Of a DNA stretch of 64,000 bases, positions 23,147 to 34,700 are shown piece after piece. This DNA is from Alnus glutinosa (lineage: Eukaryota > Streptophyta > Magnoliopsida > Fagales > Betulaceae): NCBI RefSeq assembly GCF_958979055.1, contig NC_084896.1, forward strand, positions 5,274,501-5,338,500, in the 5' to 3' direction. Position 1 is the stretch's first letter, and each line of letters starts with the position of its first letter. Made by a program: the position numbers and the translations under genes. The notes under the pieces were generated by a model, which had not been told where the DNA came from, did not search any database, and was given only the letters and a program-made list of their open reading frames with translations.

Positions 23147-23327
23147 ATGAGTAATGTTATATATCACCCTTGTGTTCCCCTAAAATTGATGCGGCTCTAA
23201 AAATCACCATTGAATTTATGATAGACCACTATTGGATTTTGATCCAGTGGTAATTTTAAGAGCCACATCAATTTTTGGGAGGGACAAAAAAAGAACATAA
23301 GGGTAATATGTAGCATTATTCGAAGGA
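23147..23327. mobile_element. Fold-back MITE (family C)
   Basis: The left arm begins TAATGTTATATATCACCCTTG and continues with AAAATTGATGCGGCTCTAAAA. The right arm reads TTTAAGAGCCACATCAATTTT...AAGGGTAATATGTAGCATTA, its inverted complement with few mismatches. It is about 180 bp, non-coding, of Stowaway- or Tourist-like size; superfamily not assigned. Confidence 0.7.
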
Positions 23328-23445
23328 AGATTATTATTGATTTAAGGCTGATTTGTTCATTGAAAAATTTACATTAAAAATATATTTAACAAAAACTAGA
23401 GAAAAATGTTCTTTTGAGTAAAAAGGCGGGAAGAAGATGGTGATA

Positions 23446-23448
<3 letters not shown>

Positions 23449-23502
<54 letters not shown>

Positions 23503-23601
23503 TGTCCACACAAGAGAGGGAGGGAAGATTCGAACTATTGACCACCGCTACATAAAGCGTGGTCCCCAACCGATTGAGCTACTCCTTGGGAACAGTTTTA
23601 A
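23449..23601 (-). mobile_element. tRNA-derived SINE (copy 1)
   Basis: On the minus strand the body reads GAGTAGCTCAATCGGTTGGG (tRNA-like box A), then GTTCGAATC (box B), then CTTGTGTGGACATGT followed by a poly(A) of about 50 (poly-T 23450-23499 on plus). It lacks a tRNA anticodon-stem fold and a CCA-side acceptor, so it is a SINE and not a tRNA gene. A second copy of the same family is at 26751-26861. Confidence 0.8.
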
Positions 23602-23629
23602 AGTAATGATAATAAAAAATAAAACCTAA

Positions 23630-23735
23630 CATTACACACCCCCACTCATATGAGGTGGGGCCCATGTGATGGTGGGTTCCGCTTCATGTGAGGGGAGAGT
23701 ATAATTGGTGTGTAATGAGTGTTTTTGGATCATCT
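23630..23735. mobile_element. Fold-back MITE core (family B-like)
   Basis: ACATTACACACC at 23629 pairs with GGTGTGTAATGAG near 23717, and CATATGAGGTGGGGCCCATGTGA pairs with the TTCATGTGAGGGGAG side. This matches the style of the other CATGAG/GTGGGNCCCA palindromes in the window. Confidence 0.6.
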
Positions 23736-24164
23736 TCCTAAGTTTTATATTATGTGTGAAAGGCATGTTCATGGTAACTCACAACATGCGTGCTACTTCT
23801 TGGTGATAATATAAAGTTCAAGTGACTGAACAAATAAATAGGTCACAGGATCACCGAGATGCCCTATATATTTTTAGTCCTTAGGCAATAAGTTTAAGTG
23901 AATTATATATATATATATAGTTTCATTTTTTTTTTTGTTTTTGGATGAATGAATAATATCTATTTTAATGTTAATATTATATTTTTATTTAAAAATCATT
24001 TTTTTAATGAGAAATTACTAATTAAGTTTTTATATTCGAGACTTTCCATATTCCTAGCTCTCAAGATTTAATTCAAATTGATGTTTGAGCATATTGAAGA
24101 CAAACCATGTTCTACTGACCATTTAATTAATTGAAATTGAGGTTGCCACCTTAGAGAAAGTTTT

Positions 24165-25190
24165 TTTTTTTTTTTTTGAACAAATCTTAATTGATAAAAT
24201 CAATCAACCAAAGGCAATTGCTCCCTAATTACAATGCCATAAATACAATTTAAAATTTCTTCAATCCAAAATCTATCTATGCCACAAAAATTTACCTATC
24301 GAGCTATGGTCAACATCAACATTTCTTTGAGCTCACTCCAACCACAAGATCGTCTGGGGTTTTTTCTGTTCGTAGTGCTTATCATTTGGGAACTCCAGAC
24401 AAGTACCAAGGGATAGAGCTCACAAGGAAAAGCAGTATCAGATATGTGGAAGGCAGTGTGGAGCCTTGGTGTACAGAACGCGGTTAAACTCTTCCTTTGG
24501 AGAGCTTGCAATAATTTACTATCTACTAAGTTAAACCTGTTTCGGAGAGGCATTGTTGTTGATAAAATGTGTCCAATTTGTGGCATGGAAGAAGAATTTG
24601 TCCTTCACTTTCTTTAGGGTTGCCCTGCGGCTCCTCACCCGTGCAGAGGAGTGGCCATCTCGTGGAAGGCATTATACAAGGGCTAAGTTTTTCGTAGATC
24701 TTCAAATGTAGCCCATGTTAATAGGGAAGCAAATTTAGTAGCTCATACCCTTACAAGGGAGACAGTCAATCATGTCACAGACTCTATTTGGTTAGAAAAT
24801 ATACCAAATAGCATCTGTGGTATTATTACTAGGTATGTGTTTCTAGATCCTGTTGTTAGATCATTTTGTTTTATCAATAAGAAGAGAGTTTTTGTTCAAA
24901 AAAAGAAAAAATACTCCATGATCTCAGCTAGTGCAAACCTTCTTTGACTCCATGTATTATATGAGCAATTTTGCTCCAATTTTCACCCTTCGCTTTAACC
25001 GCATCGACAATATGTAAAGCATCACCTTTTTAAATGATATAAAACTCCACAACATGTAAAGCTGCCAAAGCTTCAGCTACCACAACCTCTACTAATAGAT
25101 TTTTTGTAGTGCTGCAAGCGGGCAGAACATCTCCCGTATGATCCCTTACAACAATGCCAATCCCACCTTGGAGAAAGTTATGCAAATTAG
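24165..25190 (-). mobile_element. LINE remnant (outer, minus strand), split by another LINE
   Basis: The minus strand from 25190 to about 24920 reads as an RNase H-like domain (GIVVRDHTGDVLPACS, AEALAALHVVEF), with stops. The minus strand from about 24310 to 24180 reads FWIEEILNCIYGIVIREQLP then a stop, which is the usual C-terminus of a plant LINE ORF2, followed by a 3' tail and poly(A) (poly-T at 24163-24177 on plus). The two parts are separated by a plus-strand LINE fragment, so this is the older, interrupted element. Confidence 0.65.
24310..24908 (+). mobile_element. LINE remnant (inner, plus strand) with internal deletion
   Basis: The plus strand at about 24440-24615 reads MWKAVWSLGVQNAVKLFLWR...CPICGMEEE, the zf-RVT region of LINE ORF2, and ends at a TAG. 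The later piece at 24700-24835 reads AHVNREANLVAHTLTR, the end of RNase H, followed by an A-rich tail near 24898-24908. The RNase H start is missing. It sits between two halves of a minus-strand LINE, which suggests nested insertion. Confidence 0.65.
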
Positions 25191-25689
25191 ACTTTCATGA
25201 ATGTGAAAATGAGACAATAAACAAATGGATATTCCAAGAATTTATACACATCAAAAAATTTATGACATTGAGAGCCTTAATTATTTTTTTAAAACGAAAG
25301 ATTTGAGTATTTCATTGATCAAAGATTACAAACATAAAACTCTTACATTACAAAGTTTATAGCTTTGCAAAATCATAGCCACATGCTATGAGGTTACAAA
25401 GTTATATATTCAAACAAAATTCTTACAATAAAGTATTATCTATGACTTTCATCTTCTGCTAATCATTGTAAAAAAATAATTAAAGAGCGGATCTGCTCCA
25501 AGCAGACTAGATATAAGATAAGAGTAGTCAAATATCCTAAAAAAAATTATTTAAACTTGTCGTGAAAGATAACCCCTCATACTGAACTATCCAGACCGTG
25601 AGAGATAACCATTCACACTGAACTATCCAAGCCGTGAGGGAGTGCCCCTCACAAGTCACACCTGACTAACCTTCATTCCATAGATCTGT
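25191..25689. other. Intergenic, small tandem motif, no gene
   Basis: At 25558-25645 the phrases CGTGA(A/G)AGATAACC and CACTGAACTATCCA(G/A)(A/G)CCGTGAG alternate two to three times. The rest of the stretch is AT-rich and unrecognised. Confidence 0.4.
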
Positions 25690-25893
25690 CCATGATGACA
25701 AATCTATGGAGAAGAAAACTCTTATTCAAAATAAAAACACAACCAGAAAACAGCAGCAGCAGCCATGGAGGAGATGAACGGCACAATACCGTTGACAGAT
25801 TTATGGAGAAGAAAACTCTTATTCAAAATAAAAATACAACCAAAAAATAGCAGCAGCGGCCATGGAGGAGATGAACGGCACAATACGGAGGTA
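25690..25893 (+). repeat. Direct tandem duplication of about 100 bp
   Basis: TATGGAGAAGAAAACTCTTA occurs at about 25703 and 25802, each followed by TTCAAAATAAAAA, a CAGCAG run and CATGGAGGAGATGAACGGCA. The two units are about 95% alike. The frames across it have no recognisable family and are shaped by the duplication. Confidence 0.8.
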
Positions 25894-26750
25894 GATGAAC
25901 AGATACATAGCAGAGATGCCAAAATTGCTGATCTAGTCATAGAACACCACAAAAAAAAAAAAAAATAATAATAATAAGAATGGGAGGGGGAGGGGGAAGG
26001 TAGGAGCGGGGACTAAAAAGGGAAATGGAGAGGAGGAGGGAGCCGCTCTCAGATCTATTTTCTAACCGACTGCCTTAATTATTAACTTCCATGGAAATTT
26101 TTTATAAAACATGAATAGTACACATAAGAAGAAATGGATTGACTACATGTCAATAAATTCTTATTTTCATGTCTAAAGATTTTTTAAGGCCCTAATATTG
26201 TAAAAAATAAAAATAAAAAATCCCTATAATTGATGGCCTTATTAGATTTTATTTATTAAATCTTTTCCTTGGTAGAATTTTAAAAGTTTTTTTTTTTTTG
26301 GAAAGAATATTTATTGTACAATTATTAATTAGAAACCATAATTAGAGACTATTTTTTTTAAAAAAAAAAAAAAAATTAGCATATTAGAACCTTACTTTCT
26401 TTTTAGAAAAAAACTTTTACTATACAATTATTAATTGGCGTCCCTAAGCAATTGCCTAAGTTGCCATAGGGGTTGGCCGGCCCTGTCAAGATGCATTAAT
26501 ATGTAAATTTTGAGTTTCTTTTCTTTTCTTCTTTTTTTTTTTTTTTTATTTAATTACATATCAAGTTTTGAACTGATCCAATCATGAATACTCCATGGAT
26601 ATATCATGAAATACAATTTACCTAACAAGCAAAAATCGTGTGTAATATGTAAATGACAATTTTGTGTCACTTCACATTAAAGTGAACATGAAAATGCGAA
26701 GCATTATTCAAACAAGTCATTGAAATTATATGTGAGATTAATTAGTGGTT
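25894..26750. mobile_element. Intergenic with hAT-like MITE remnant
   Basis: GGTTGGCCGGCCCTGTC at about 26471 is, on the minus strand, the CAGGGCCGGCC-type terminus of plant hAT MITEs. AT-rich sequence with T/A palindromic runs (26346-26376) precedes it. The partner terminus was not located with confidence. Confidence 0.35.
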
Positions 26751-26861
26751 TTTTTTTTTTTTTTTTGACATGTCCACACAAGAGTGAAAAAGGGGATTCG
26801 AACTAGTAATCTCCGTTTCATGAGGCATGGCCCCTAGCCGATTGAACTATCTCTTTAAGAC
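26751..26861 (-). mobile_element. tRNA-derived SINE (copy 2) with target duplication
   Basis: Same family as 23449-23601. The minus strand has AGATAGTTCAATCGGCTAGG (box A), GTTCGAATC (box B), CTTGTGTGGACATGTC and a poly(A) of about 16. It is flanked by ATTAATTAGTGGTT (26737-26750) and ATTAATTGGTGGTT (26862-26875), a 14-bp target duplication with one mismatch. Confidence 0.85.
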
Positions 26862-26875
26862 ATTAATTGGTGGTT

Positions 26876-28861
26876 ATGAGTAAAAGGCATGCGATTTTTT
26901 TTTACCTCTAAGTTTTACTTTCTATTTGAAGTAGTGGAGGAAACCAAATATTAAAGCAAATGAAGCAAGTGAAGAATGGGAAGGCAGAGAGACTTTAGGG
27001 GCACATTTGTGGGTAGGGGTTCAAGATAACAGTGTTTATCACCATTACTCAAACGTTTGAGTACCCAAGGTTTGTGGTAAATTTATTGTTTAGTTGGCAT
27101 GGACTTTGGTTGTAATTGGTTGTATTGCCATCAGTATGATTTGATCTCAAGTTTCATAGTTTTGTATATTTTGATGTTCTCTCTATCTTGAATTCTGGTT
27201 TCCTAGTTCATATATTAAATGATGCCAGTTTGGATGAAGAACTCTTGTTTGTATGTTATATCAAAGAGCAATGCTATATATCATTCTCTATCCCCTCTTT
27301 TAACCATCTTTTTAGAAAATTCACTATTGGATATGTGGATTATACAAATCTAATAATGGATTCACTCATCTACAGTTCAGAGATGGTGGATTCACTCATT
27401 TGCAGTACGGAGATGGTAAAATATGGGACGAAGAATGATTTTTATCATTTCGCTATATCAAATTTGCTTTTATTAAATATGAGAGCACATAAACCACATT
27501 TAAAAGCTCATTTTTACTTGCTTACCAAAAAAAAAAAAAAAGAGCTCATTTTCACCTTTTGTTTTCTTTTTGCTTCGATTAACATAGTCGTCGTGTTAAT
27601 CTTGTTATCTCTATGTGTTTATACATTGTTTCTTTTTTATTTCTCCAATTAGCTTCTTTAATTACTTTGGAGGTTTTAGTTAGAATCAGTTAAGTTATTG
27701 AATAGACCTTTGGACCTTCTTTTCAGGCAATTTGCTTGGTCCTCATTTGGCCACTACATAGAAAATCAATGGGGGGATTGCAGAATTGTTGGGGCCAGAA
27801 CTCTTATTGATCAATTGGTGGGCAGTAGTTATGGTGTAAATCACCTTACTTATCATGCAATTTTGTTGGTTTTTTTAGGGTTAATAATTTGGGTTGGCAT
27901 GTCGTGTTCAAATTGACTCTTTTGACTTGCCAATTCATTAAAGGTCAATTCAAACATGAGAGAGAGAAACCGCAGAAATGAGGAATACAAGGAATTGGAG
28001 CAGGGGAAGCCATGGCTGAAACATCACAGCCGTGTTGTTTCTGAATATTTTGCAAAATATTCATGAAACCAAATTGGTTCTATTTTTCTATGTTTTATTC
28101 ACTGGACATTTATATCCGTTGTCGACTTGTCGTACGCATTTGGGATGGTTGCTGACAATTTCCGAGAAAGGGTAGTTAGTTGCGATTCTCATATATTTTT
28201 TCCCAGGTTTTTCATAGTCAATAACCAAAATACCCTTCTGTTATGATTATGCTAATATCAAGATTTTACCATCTTAAACCGCGGCTTGATTAATAAATTG
28301 TCTCGTGTATTAGCTTGCCGCTAAGGAATAGGATCCTTTCCATATGTTTATAATTTAATAAATAACTTATATCATGTATATTGTTACATGAAATAAAATC
28401 AAATTTGAATTGGAAAATGTATTCTCTCTATTTTACTTTTATTTTTTTATATTGTCTCATAAATATAATAAATAACGTGACATAATATAAACAAACAGTT
28501 ATATAGAATAAAATAAAATCTAAAAGCAGGTCGACGGTGGAAGGAGTGGTTGACTCTTTCAAACCAGAAACGTGGGCAGAAGAGTTAAAGTGTAACATCA
28601 TAAACATTTTATAAGCAAAAGTTAGAAGGAAGACTCATGACAAGACCCGTATAATAAACGAGTCACAAATAAATCGATTCGGTTGACATGTTTATACTAA
28701 AATATAATATGTTTAACCAGTTTGGTGCCTAACTCAACACGACCTGTTTTAATATATATTTATTATATATAATTTCATAAATGGATTAAGTGGATCGGTG
28801 ATCGGTCCGTTTATGAACCGAATCCGTTTATGCCAAACCCTAACTGTTGTAACATTTGTTT
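26876..28861. other. Intergenic, nothing recognised
   Basis: The longest frame (27188-27652) has no family motif, low-complexity composition and ends in a Lys run followed by a hydrophobic stretch, and I do not accept it as a gene. A degenerate hAT-style patch with CGAGTC/GACTCG words lies at 28640-28830. Confidence 0.5.
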
Positions 28862-29420
28862 TTTCTTTTTTTGAGTAAAATCAACTGTCTTTATAGAATC
28901 AACTGAAAAATGCTTACTTAGCAAGTACAACATCCCTGATAGATTCAGGACATATTCCGTTCCAGACAAAATCTAAAGAAAGGTTCACTGCCAATTTTGC
29001 CAAACCATGAGCAGCTTTATATATTAGCTGATCTGCCCACATGCCGGACTGCATACCTATGGAAAACCAGGAGCTTAGTCTGAATATCTGCAATCAAATG
29101 GCCATAGGATTTCCAACAAGGACTCTCTCTATTCACAGCCTGAACCACCTCCAAAGAATCGCCTTCAAATTCCACTTGAGAGACTCCTATGTCACTGCAC
29201 AGATTCACTGCCTTCCAAAGAGCTACTGCCTCTGCTACTCCATAAATGATAAAGCCAGCCAGCCCTCCTTGTTTTTTCTTGGAATTTGAGCTCTCCCCTC
29301 GAGCTTGAGCTCTGCTGTTCATTTCTAAATGATACGCACTCTTCACATAGAAGAACCCATAAATAAGATTCTGATAACAAATAAATAGAGAAATAAGTCC
29401 TCACTCAATATTAAAGTCCT
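28862..29420 (-). mobile_element. LINE remnant with internal deletion (zf-RVT start joined to RNase H)
   Basis: The minus strand starts with FYVKSAYHLE (the beginning of zf-RVT), passes after about 25 residues into an RNase H domain (GVAEAVALWKAVNLCSDIG, FEGDSLEVVQAVN, VRHVGRSAN), then in a shifted frame AAHGLAKLAVNLSLDFVW...RDVVLAK and a stop. An A-rich tail follows (28862-28875). The junction skips most of zf-RVT, the same kind of deletion as in other LINE scraps here. Confidence 0.75.
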
Positions 29421-30235
29421 AATTTCTTATATTTTAATGTTACGAAATCACATCAAAGGCTCAAAATAATTTGTACACTAATTGCATTGAATCGTACCAA
29501 ATTCACTCGATTGTCAAGTTGAAATTTCATTGCCATTTAGATTAACTGGGTAAAAAGTTGATCAATGCAAATGGTATTCGTGCATGAAAGAGAGGGTTTC
29601 AGCCATTGAAAAGTTATATTTATCTTTAGGGATAATTATAAAAAAGCTCCACAAATTACAAGTCGTTTTAAAAGTAACCCCTTAAACTATCAAATTTACT
29701 ACTATGACCCATCAAATTATCAAAAAGTGCTAAAGAGATCAATTTTGTCGATTATAAGATTAATGTCGAAGACAAATTGCAAGCATGATGTGGGTGGTTG
29801 AAGATAGAAACTTTGATGGATTTATAAGTAATTTTATACAACCTACGCATAAGATTGACATGTGTCCCTTGGCATGTGAGAAGTATATGTTGTTTTAGAG
29901 TTGTATGTGATTAGTGCACAACACAAGACGCATGAAATGGGACCCATGTAGTGGGTTCTACTCACATGGGTCCCATCTCATATGTCTTGTATTGTGCAAT
30001 TGTGTTGTACAAAAATATTTTCCCGTTATTTTAATAATATGTACTTCTCACATGTTTAAAGGATGCATGTCACTCTTATATGTGGGCTTTATGAAATTTC
30101 TTACAAACTGTTTTGTAGAAAGTTTATGTCCTTTTTTTCTTTATCGTCGCATTAATTTTTCGTTCCATTATAAAAATATTATATAAAGCTCATTTGTTAA
30201 TTATTTTTAGGACTAGCAAAAAAGGCAAAAATACA
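29421..30235. other. Intergenic with MITE pieces
   Basis: A family B-like palindrome lies at 29910-30012 (GTGCACAACACAAGACGCATGA paired with TCATATGTCTTGTATTGTGCA around ATGGGACCCATGTAG...ACATGGGTCCCAT). At 29638-29735 an unpaired copy of the CTTAAACTATCAAATT / CATCAAATTATCAAAAAG word set resembles MITE family A. No gene is seen. Confidence 0.5.
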
Positions 30236-30239
30236 TTAA

Positions 30240-31016
30240 TGCTTTGATTGTTTCGGCGTAAAATGTTTTCAAAAAAATGTTTTCGGCATTTTTCGGTGTT
30301 TGGTGGAAACAAAAAAAATGATCAACGGAAATCATTTTCAGATTTCACTCCGTTTGTTTGGACGTAAAATGGTTTCCATAGTAAAATGGTTTCAGGGAAG
30401 TCATTTTTCATGAAACCATTTTCCGTCGAAAGCATTTTCCGGTGTTTGGCGCGTACGGAAAATCGCAAATATTTTTTTTATATTTTTATTCAATCATATT
30501 AACTTATAAAAATCAATTTTTATTCACAACATAAAAATATTAATGTAAAATAATATAAAAATCATCGATGACGAGATTCGGTCACTGACCGACAAGATTC
30601 TGACCATTTTTACCTGATTCCGGCTAATATAGCCATAATTCGAGATAAAGGCCGGAATCCGAACAGTTTCGTCGGAATCTGGGATAGCCGGATTCCGGCG
30701 AAGGTGGCCGGATTCCGTCGCCAGATTCCGGTGACATTAACCGGATGTTGTCGGATTCCGATACCGGCAATATTTCGATGGTGGTCGGCTGCTTGAACGT
30801 GAAGGTTGACTGTGCCGTTTAAAATAGATCGACTGCATCTGGCGTATTCGGAAAACGATTTACGCTTTTAAAAAGCGTAAATCATTTTCCGAAATTTACT
30901 AAGCATTTTTGGTCAAACAGAAATCATTTTCCGGTTGACTATTATTTTCGCCCCTACCAAACACCGGAAAAATGCCGAAATCATTTTCCAGAAATCATTT
31001 TACGCCGAAACTCGTA
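30240..31016. mobile_element. Mutator-like MITE (copy 1) with CCGGATTCCGGC interior
   Basis: The left terminus TGTTTCGGCGTAAAATG (30249) is the inverse of the right terminus CATTTTACGCCGAAACTC (about 30998). Inner arms pair through AAATCATTTTCCG-type words, and AAACACCGGAAAAATGCC pairs with GGCATTTTTCGGTGTTT. The centre (30590-30780) is a run of GATTCCGG / CCGGAATC words. It is non-coding. A second copy lies at 59461-60310. Confidence 0.65.
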
Positions 31017-31525
31017 AAATCTTTTTTAATTTTTGGAAAACGATTTACAATTTTGAAAACTGTAAATCGTTTTTTATATTTCAACTCATTATTCTTCTAA
31101 GCATGTTTGTGGGAATTCACCATCACCGGGTATTGGAGTTTGTTAGTAACCCGACTCTACCGCTGAAGATCCTCGAATTATAGTCTCGGATTGTCAGAAT
31201 CCAGCGGCAATGGCCGAATTTCGGTGATGGTCACCGGAATCTGACCAGTACAGCCAGAATCCGACCAGCATAGCCGGATTCTGGCCGTTTTTTCCGGATT
31301 CAGGCCAGTTTGGCCGGAATCTATAAATTTATGTCGGAATTCGGAGACTTTGTCGAATTCCAGCGAATTATATTCTTGCCAAACTAGCCGGAATTGAGCT
31401 AGTATAGCCGGATTCTTGCCATTTTATTCGTATTCTAGTTAAACTAGCCGGAATCTAAAATTTTTTGCCAAAATCCTGTGACTTCCAGTCATTTTGGCCA
31501 GAATCTTGGGACGGTTGCCGAATTC
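31017..31525. repeat. CCGGAATC-type repeat block next to the IDH promoter
   Basis: At least ten degenerate copies of (T)GGCCGGAATC(C/T) and CCGGATTC(T/C)GG in both orientations, like the core of the element just left of it, so probably a second, partly deleted copy. Its right end lies about 270 bp from the IDH start codon. Confidence 0.55.
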
Positions 31526-31692
31526 AATTTTACACCATTGGTATATTTTGGTATAAACAAAAAGGAATTTCATCGAAAAGGTTTTACGAGATTTTACGTG
31601 GAAACGGATGATAAGTAAAAAAAAGTCATACAAAAGGGGCATTACTGCAAAAAACTGCTCCGTTTTATCCTCAATCAATCACGCGCTCTTTC

Positions 31693-31725
31693 ATGGCTCC
31701 TCTTAAACCTTCTCCTCAACTCTAG
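31693..31725 (+). promoter_or_regulatory. Upstream ORF (10 codons) in the likely IDH leader
   Basis: An ATG at 31693 opens a 10-residue frame (MAPLKPSPQL) and closes with TAG at 31723-31725, 66 bp before the IDH start. If the leader starts upstream of it, ribosomes would meet this uORF first. The transcription start is not visible, so its presence in the mRNA is inferred. Confidence 0.4.
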
Positions 31726-31791
31726 TCTCCGAAAGTCCAAAAAGCTTAACTTTACCCCCGGAGACACCATAATCTTCCGTATATCCATCAC

Positions 31792-34700
31792 ATGGCGCGC
31801 CGAGCCCTCCCGATCCTCAAGCAGCTCACGGACAGGCACCCCGCGTGGACCCGATCCGTGACCTACATGCCCCGACCCGGCGACGGGGCGCCACGCGCGG
31901 TGACTTTGATCCCCGGGGACGGCGTGGGGCCTTTGGTGACGAACGCGGTGGAGCAGGTGATGGAGGCAATGCACGCGCCGGTGTACTTCGAGCGCTACGA
32001 CGTGCACGGCGATATGAGCCGTGTCCCACAGGAAGTGATCGAGTCGATCCAGAAGAACAAGGTGTGCCTGAAGGGCGGGCTCCGGACGCGGGTCGGTGGC
32101 GGAGTGAACTCGCTCAACGTGCAGCTCCGGAAGGAGCTCGACCTCTACGCCTCGCTCGTCCATTGCTTCAATCTCCCTGGGCTTCCCACTCGCCACGAGA
32201 ATGTGGATATCGTTGTGATTAGGGAGAACACCGAGGGTGAATACTCCGGCCTCGAGCACGAGGTCGTCCCCGGCGTCGTCGAAAGCCTCAAGGTATATTC
32301 AGGATTATACGGCGTTCTTAAATTCTTAATCGTTGTTTTTAATTAATTGGTTCATTACTTATCAAAAAAAAATTAATTGGTTCATATTTTGCTTTGATTT
32401 TTAATTTGTCTTCGTTCATTGTATCTCATAAAGTTAGTAGATTTTTCTATCCACTGTATTTTGTTAAATTGTAATCTGCGATGAAAAAATCTGAACCATC
32501 TAGTTAAAATTTATAGTTTTCTAGTTGCTATTGTCTGACTCAAATTATTTGGTATTTTTTGAAGTGCCTTAAATCATGATCACTATTTGTTCGGATTTTA
32601 CCACCTCAGTAAGTATCACATTTAATATGCAATGAAGTAAAGATAAATTAAGAATATTTTAAAATCTGAGTCTCAGCATATTTTTTGATAAGTTAGAATA
32701 TTTTAAAATTTGAGTCTCAGCCTTTTTTTTTTTTTTAAATAATAAGCCAATCTCATTAAAAGCGTGAGGTGCCTCTTAGTACACTGAGAGTATATAAAAG
32801 GAAACGCCTAACTAGAGAAACAAGTAAGAAAATCAAGAAAGCTAAAAGATAAGGGGAACACATAAGCCGTAGTGGCGTAGTCCAAAGATACAGAGTATGA
32901 TAGAAGGAGGATAAAAGTTCCTAGTCTCAGCCTATTACATGTGATAAATGCTGAGGGAGAAAATCTAAATCATTTAATTTAAAATAATGGTTAGGATTTA
33001 AGGAACTCTACAAGGTAGACTGTAATAGGAACTCTGGAGGATTTTTGCCAAACCAGGATTTCTGTTTAGCGATTATGAAGAAATTTTTTACTTTTGTAGT
33101 CTTTTAATATATTATTTTGTAACATTTGTAAGAAGAGTAGTTTTATTTTCTTGTTCAATGACGTGGTTTGTCTTAGGTGATAACAAAGTTCTGCTCAGAA
33201 CGCATTGCAAAATACGCGTTTGAGTATGCTTACCTAAACAACAGGAAAAAGGTGACGGCCGTGCACAAAGCCAACATCATGAAACTCGCAGATGGTTTAT
33301 TTTTAGAATCTTGCCGGGAGGTTGCAACCAATTATCCTGGTATTAAGTACAATGAGATCATCGTGGACAACTGCTGCATGCAACTTGTTTCAAAGCCCGA
33401 GCAATTCGATGTTATGGTATGTGACTTTGAGAAAAAAGAAAAATCGTTTTGGTTCTAATGGTGAAGCACAGCACTCATTTATTCTATTATGACTTGATAT
33501 TATTATTATTTTTTTTACAAGTATTATGACTTGATATTATGTGTACCTATATTTAATTTTTGGCATATTAAGTTTTACTTCCCTGCTGTATACAGTGATA
33601 AAAAGTTTTTGGTAAACTTGTCTTTTAGTGGAGTGAGGACCGATGAATTGTTAGATAGTAGATCCTGCTGTATATTGGGTTTAGATGAACTTGACTGGAA
33701 TTGAATGATTCAGTTCAGCTTGGTATCCAATGGTGTAACAAGATACAATTCTTTCATCTGCACACTTTATGACTTGATATTATGTGTACCTGTTCTTAAT
33801 TTTTGGCATATTAAGTTTTACTTCTCTGCCGTATACAGTGATAAAAAGTTCTTGGTAAACTTGTCTTTTAGTGGAGTGAGGACCGATGAATTGTTAGTAG
33901 ATCCTGCTGTATATTGGGTTGAGATGAACTTGACTGGAATTGAATGATTCAGTTCAGCTTGGTATCCCATGGTGTAACAAGATACAATTCTTTCATCTGC
34001 ACGCTTTATCTCTGGCTTGGCTTGTGGAGCAGCTCGTGCAGGTGCTCATGCTCACAAAAGAAGCTAAACCTGGGGCTTTTCCCTCTTCCCCTAGGTGTAC
34101 TTTTTTAGTTTTCCTTTCTCTTTTTCTTTTTCTTTTTTTTTTTTTTTGGGGGGGGGGGGGGTTGGATTTGATGACATGACCCCCTTGAGATATAATTAGA
34201 GAATACTAGACAGAAGAAGTGATTGAGTAGTTTAAAGTAATGAGATTATGGAGTATTATGTATCTACATATATGCTCTAGCAGAGGTAAATCTAAACACA
34301 AAAAATGAATGTTGGATTTTGAGGATAAAATGCTTGAGCTGACCTGGCTTGAATTGTTTCATTGTGCTCAAGCAGCCAAATAATCTGCTTTCCGAGGCTA
34401 TGTGAATTCAGATTTTGTTGCTTTCATGAGTTCAGAATGTTGTTCCTCCTTTTCTTTCTTTCCTCAATTGTGTTCTCTTGGGTTTTGCTCTCGTTGTTTA
34501 TTCAAATTACCTAAGTTATCTATTGAACCCTTGATTCATTCCTTTCTTAATTTCAAGGGCTTTGGGAACCTTCTTATTACATTTTGGCCTGCTGAGGAAT
34601 AAGCTAAAGTCATATATCTAGAGTCATCTATACCTTGGGGTCTCTTATGTCTACTTTTCACCTGTCCAATTGATGATGTGCGTGAGTTGAAGATTTAATT

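Noticed and set aside
23500-23601. Possible tRNA gene on the minus strand
   Set aside because: Box A/B are present but the acceptor and anticodon stems do not pair, and the sequence continues into a SINE 3' domain with poly(A).
27188-27652. 154-residue plus-strand frame
   Set aside because: AT-rich, contains a small internal duplication and a Lys run, no domain, no promoter or splice support.
31675-32259. 194-residue minus-strand frame opposite IDH exon 1
   Set aside because: It is the antisense of a strongly supported exon; GC-rich coding sequence commonly leaves the opposite strand open. No family motif.
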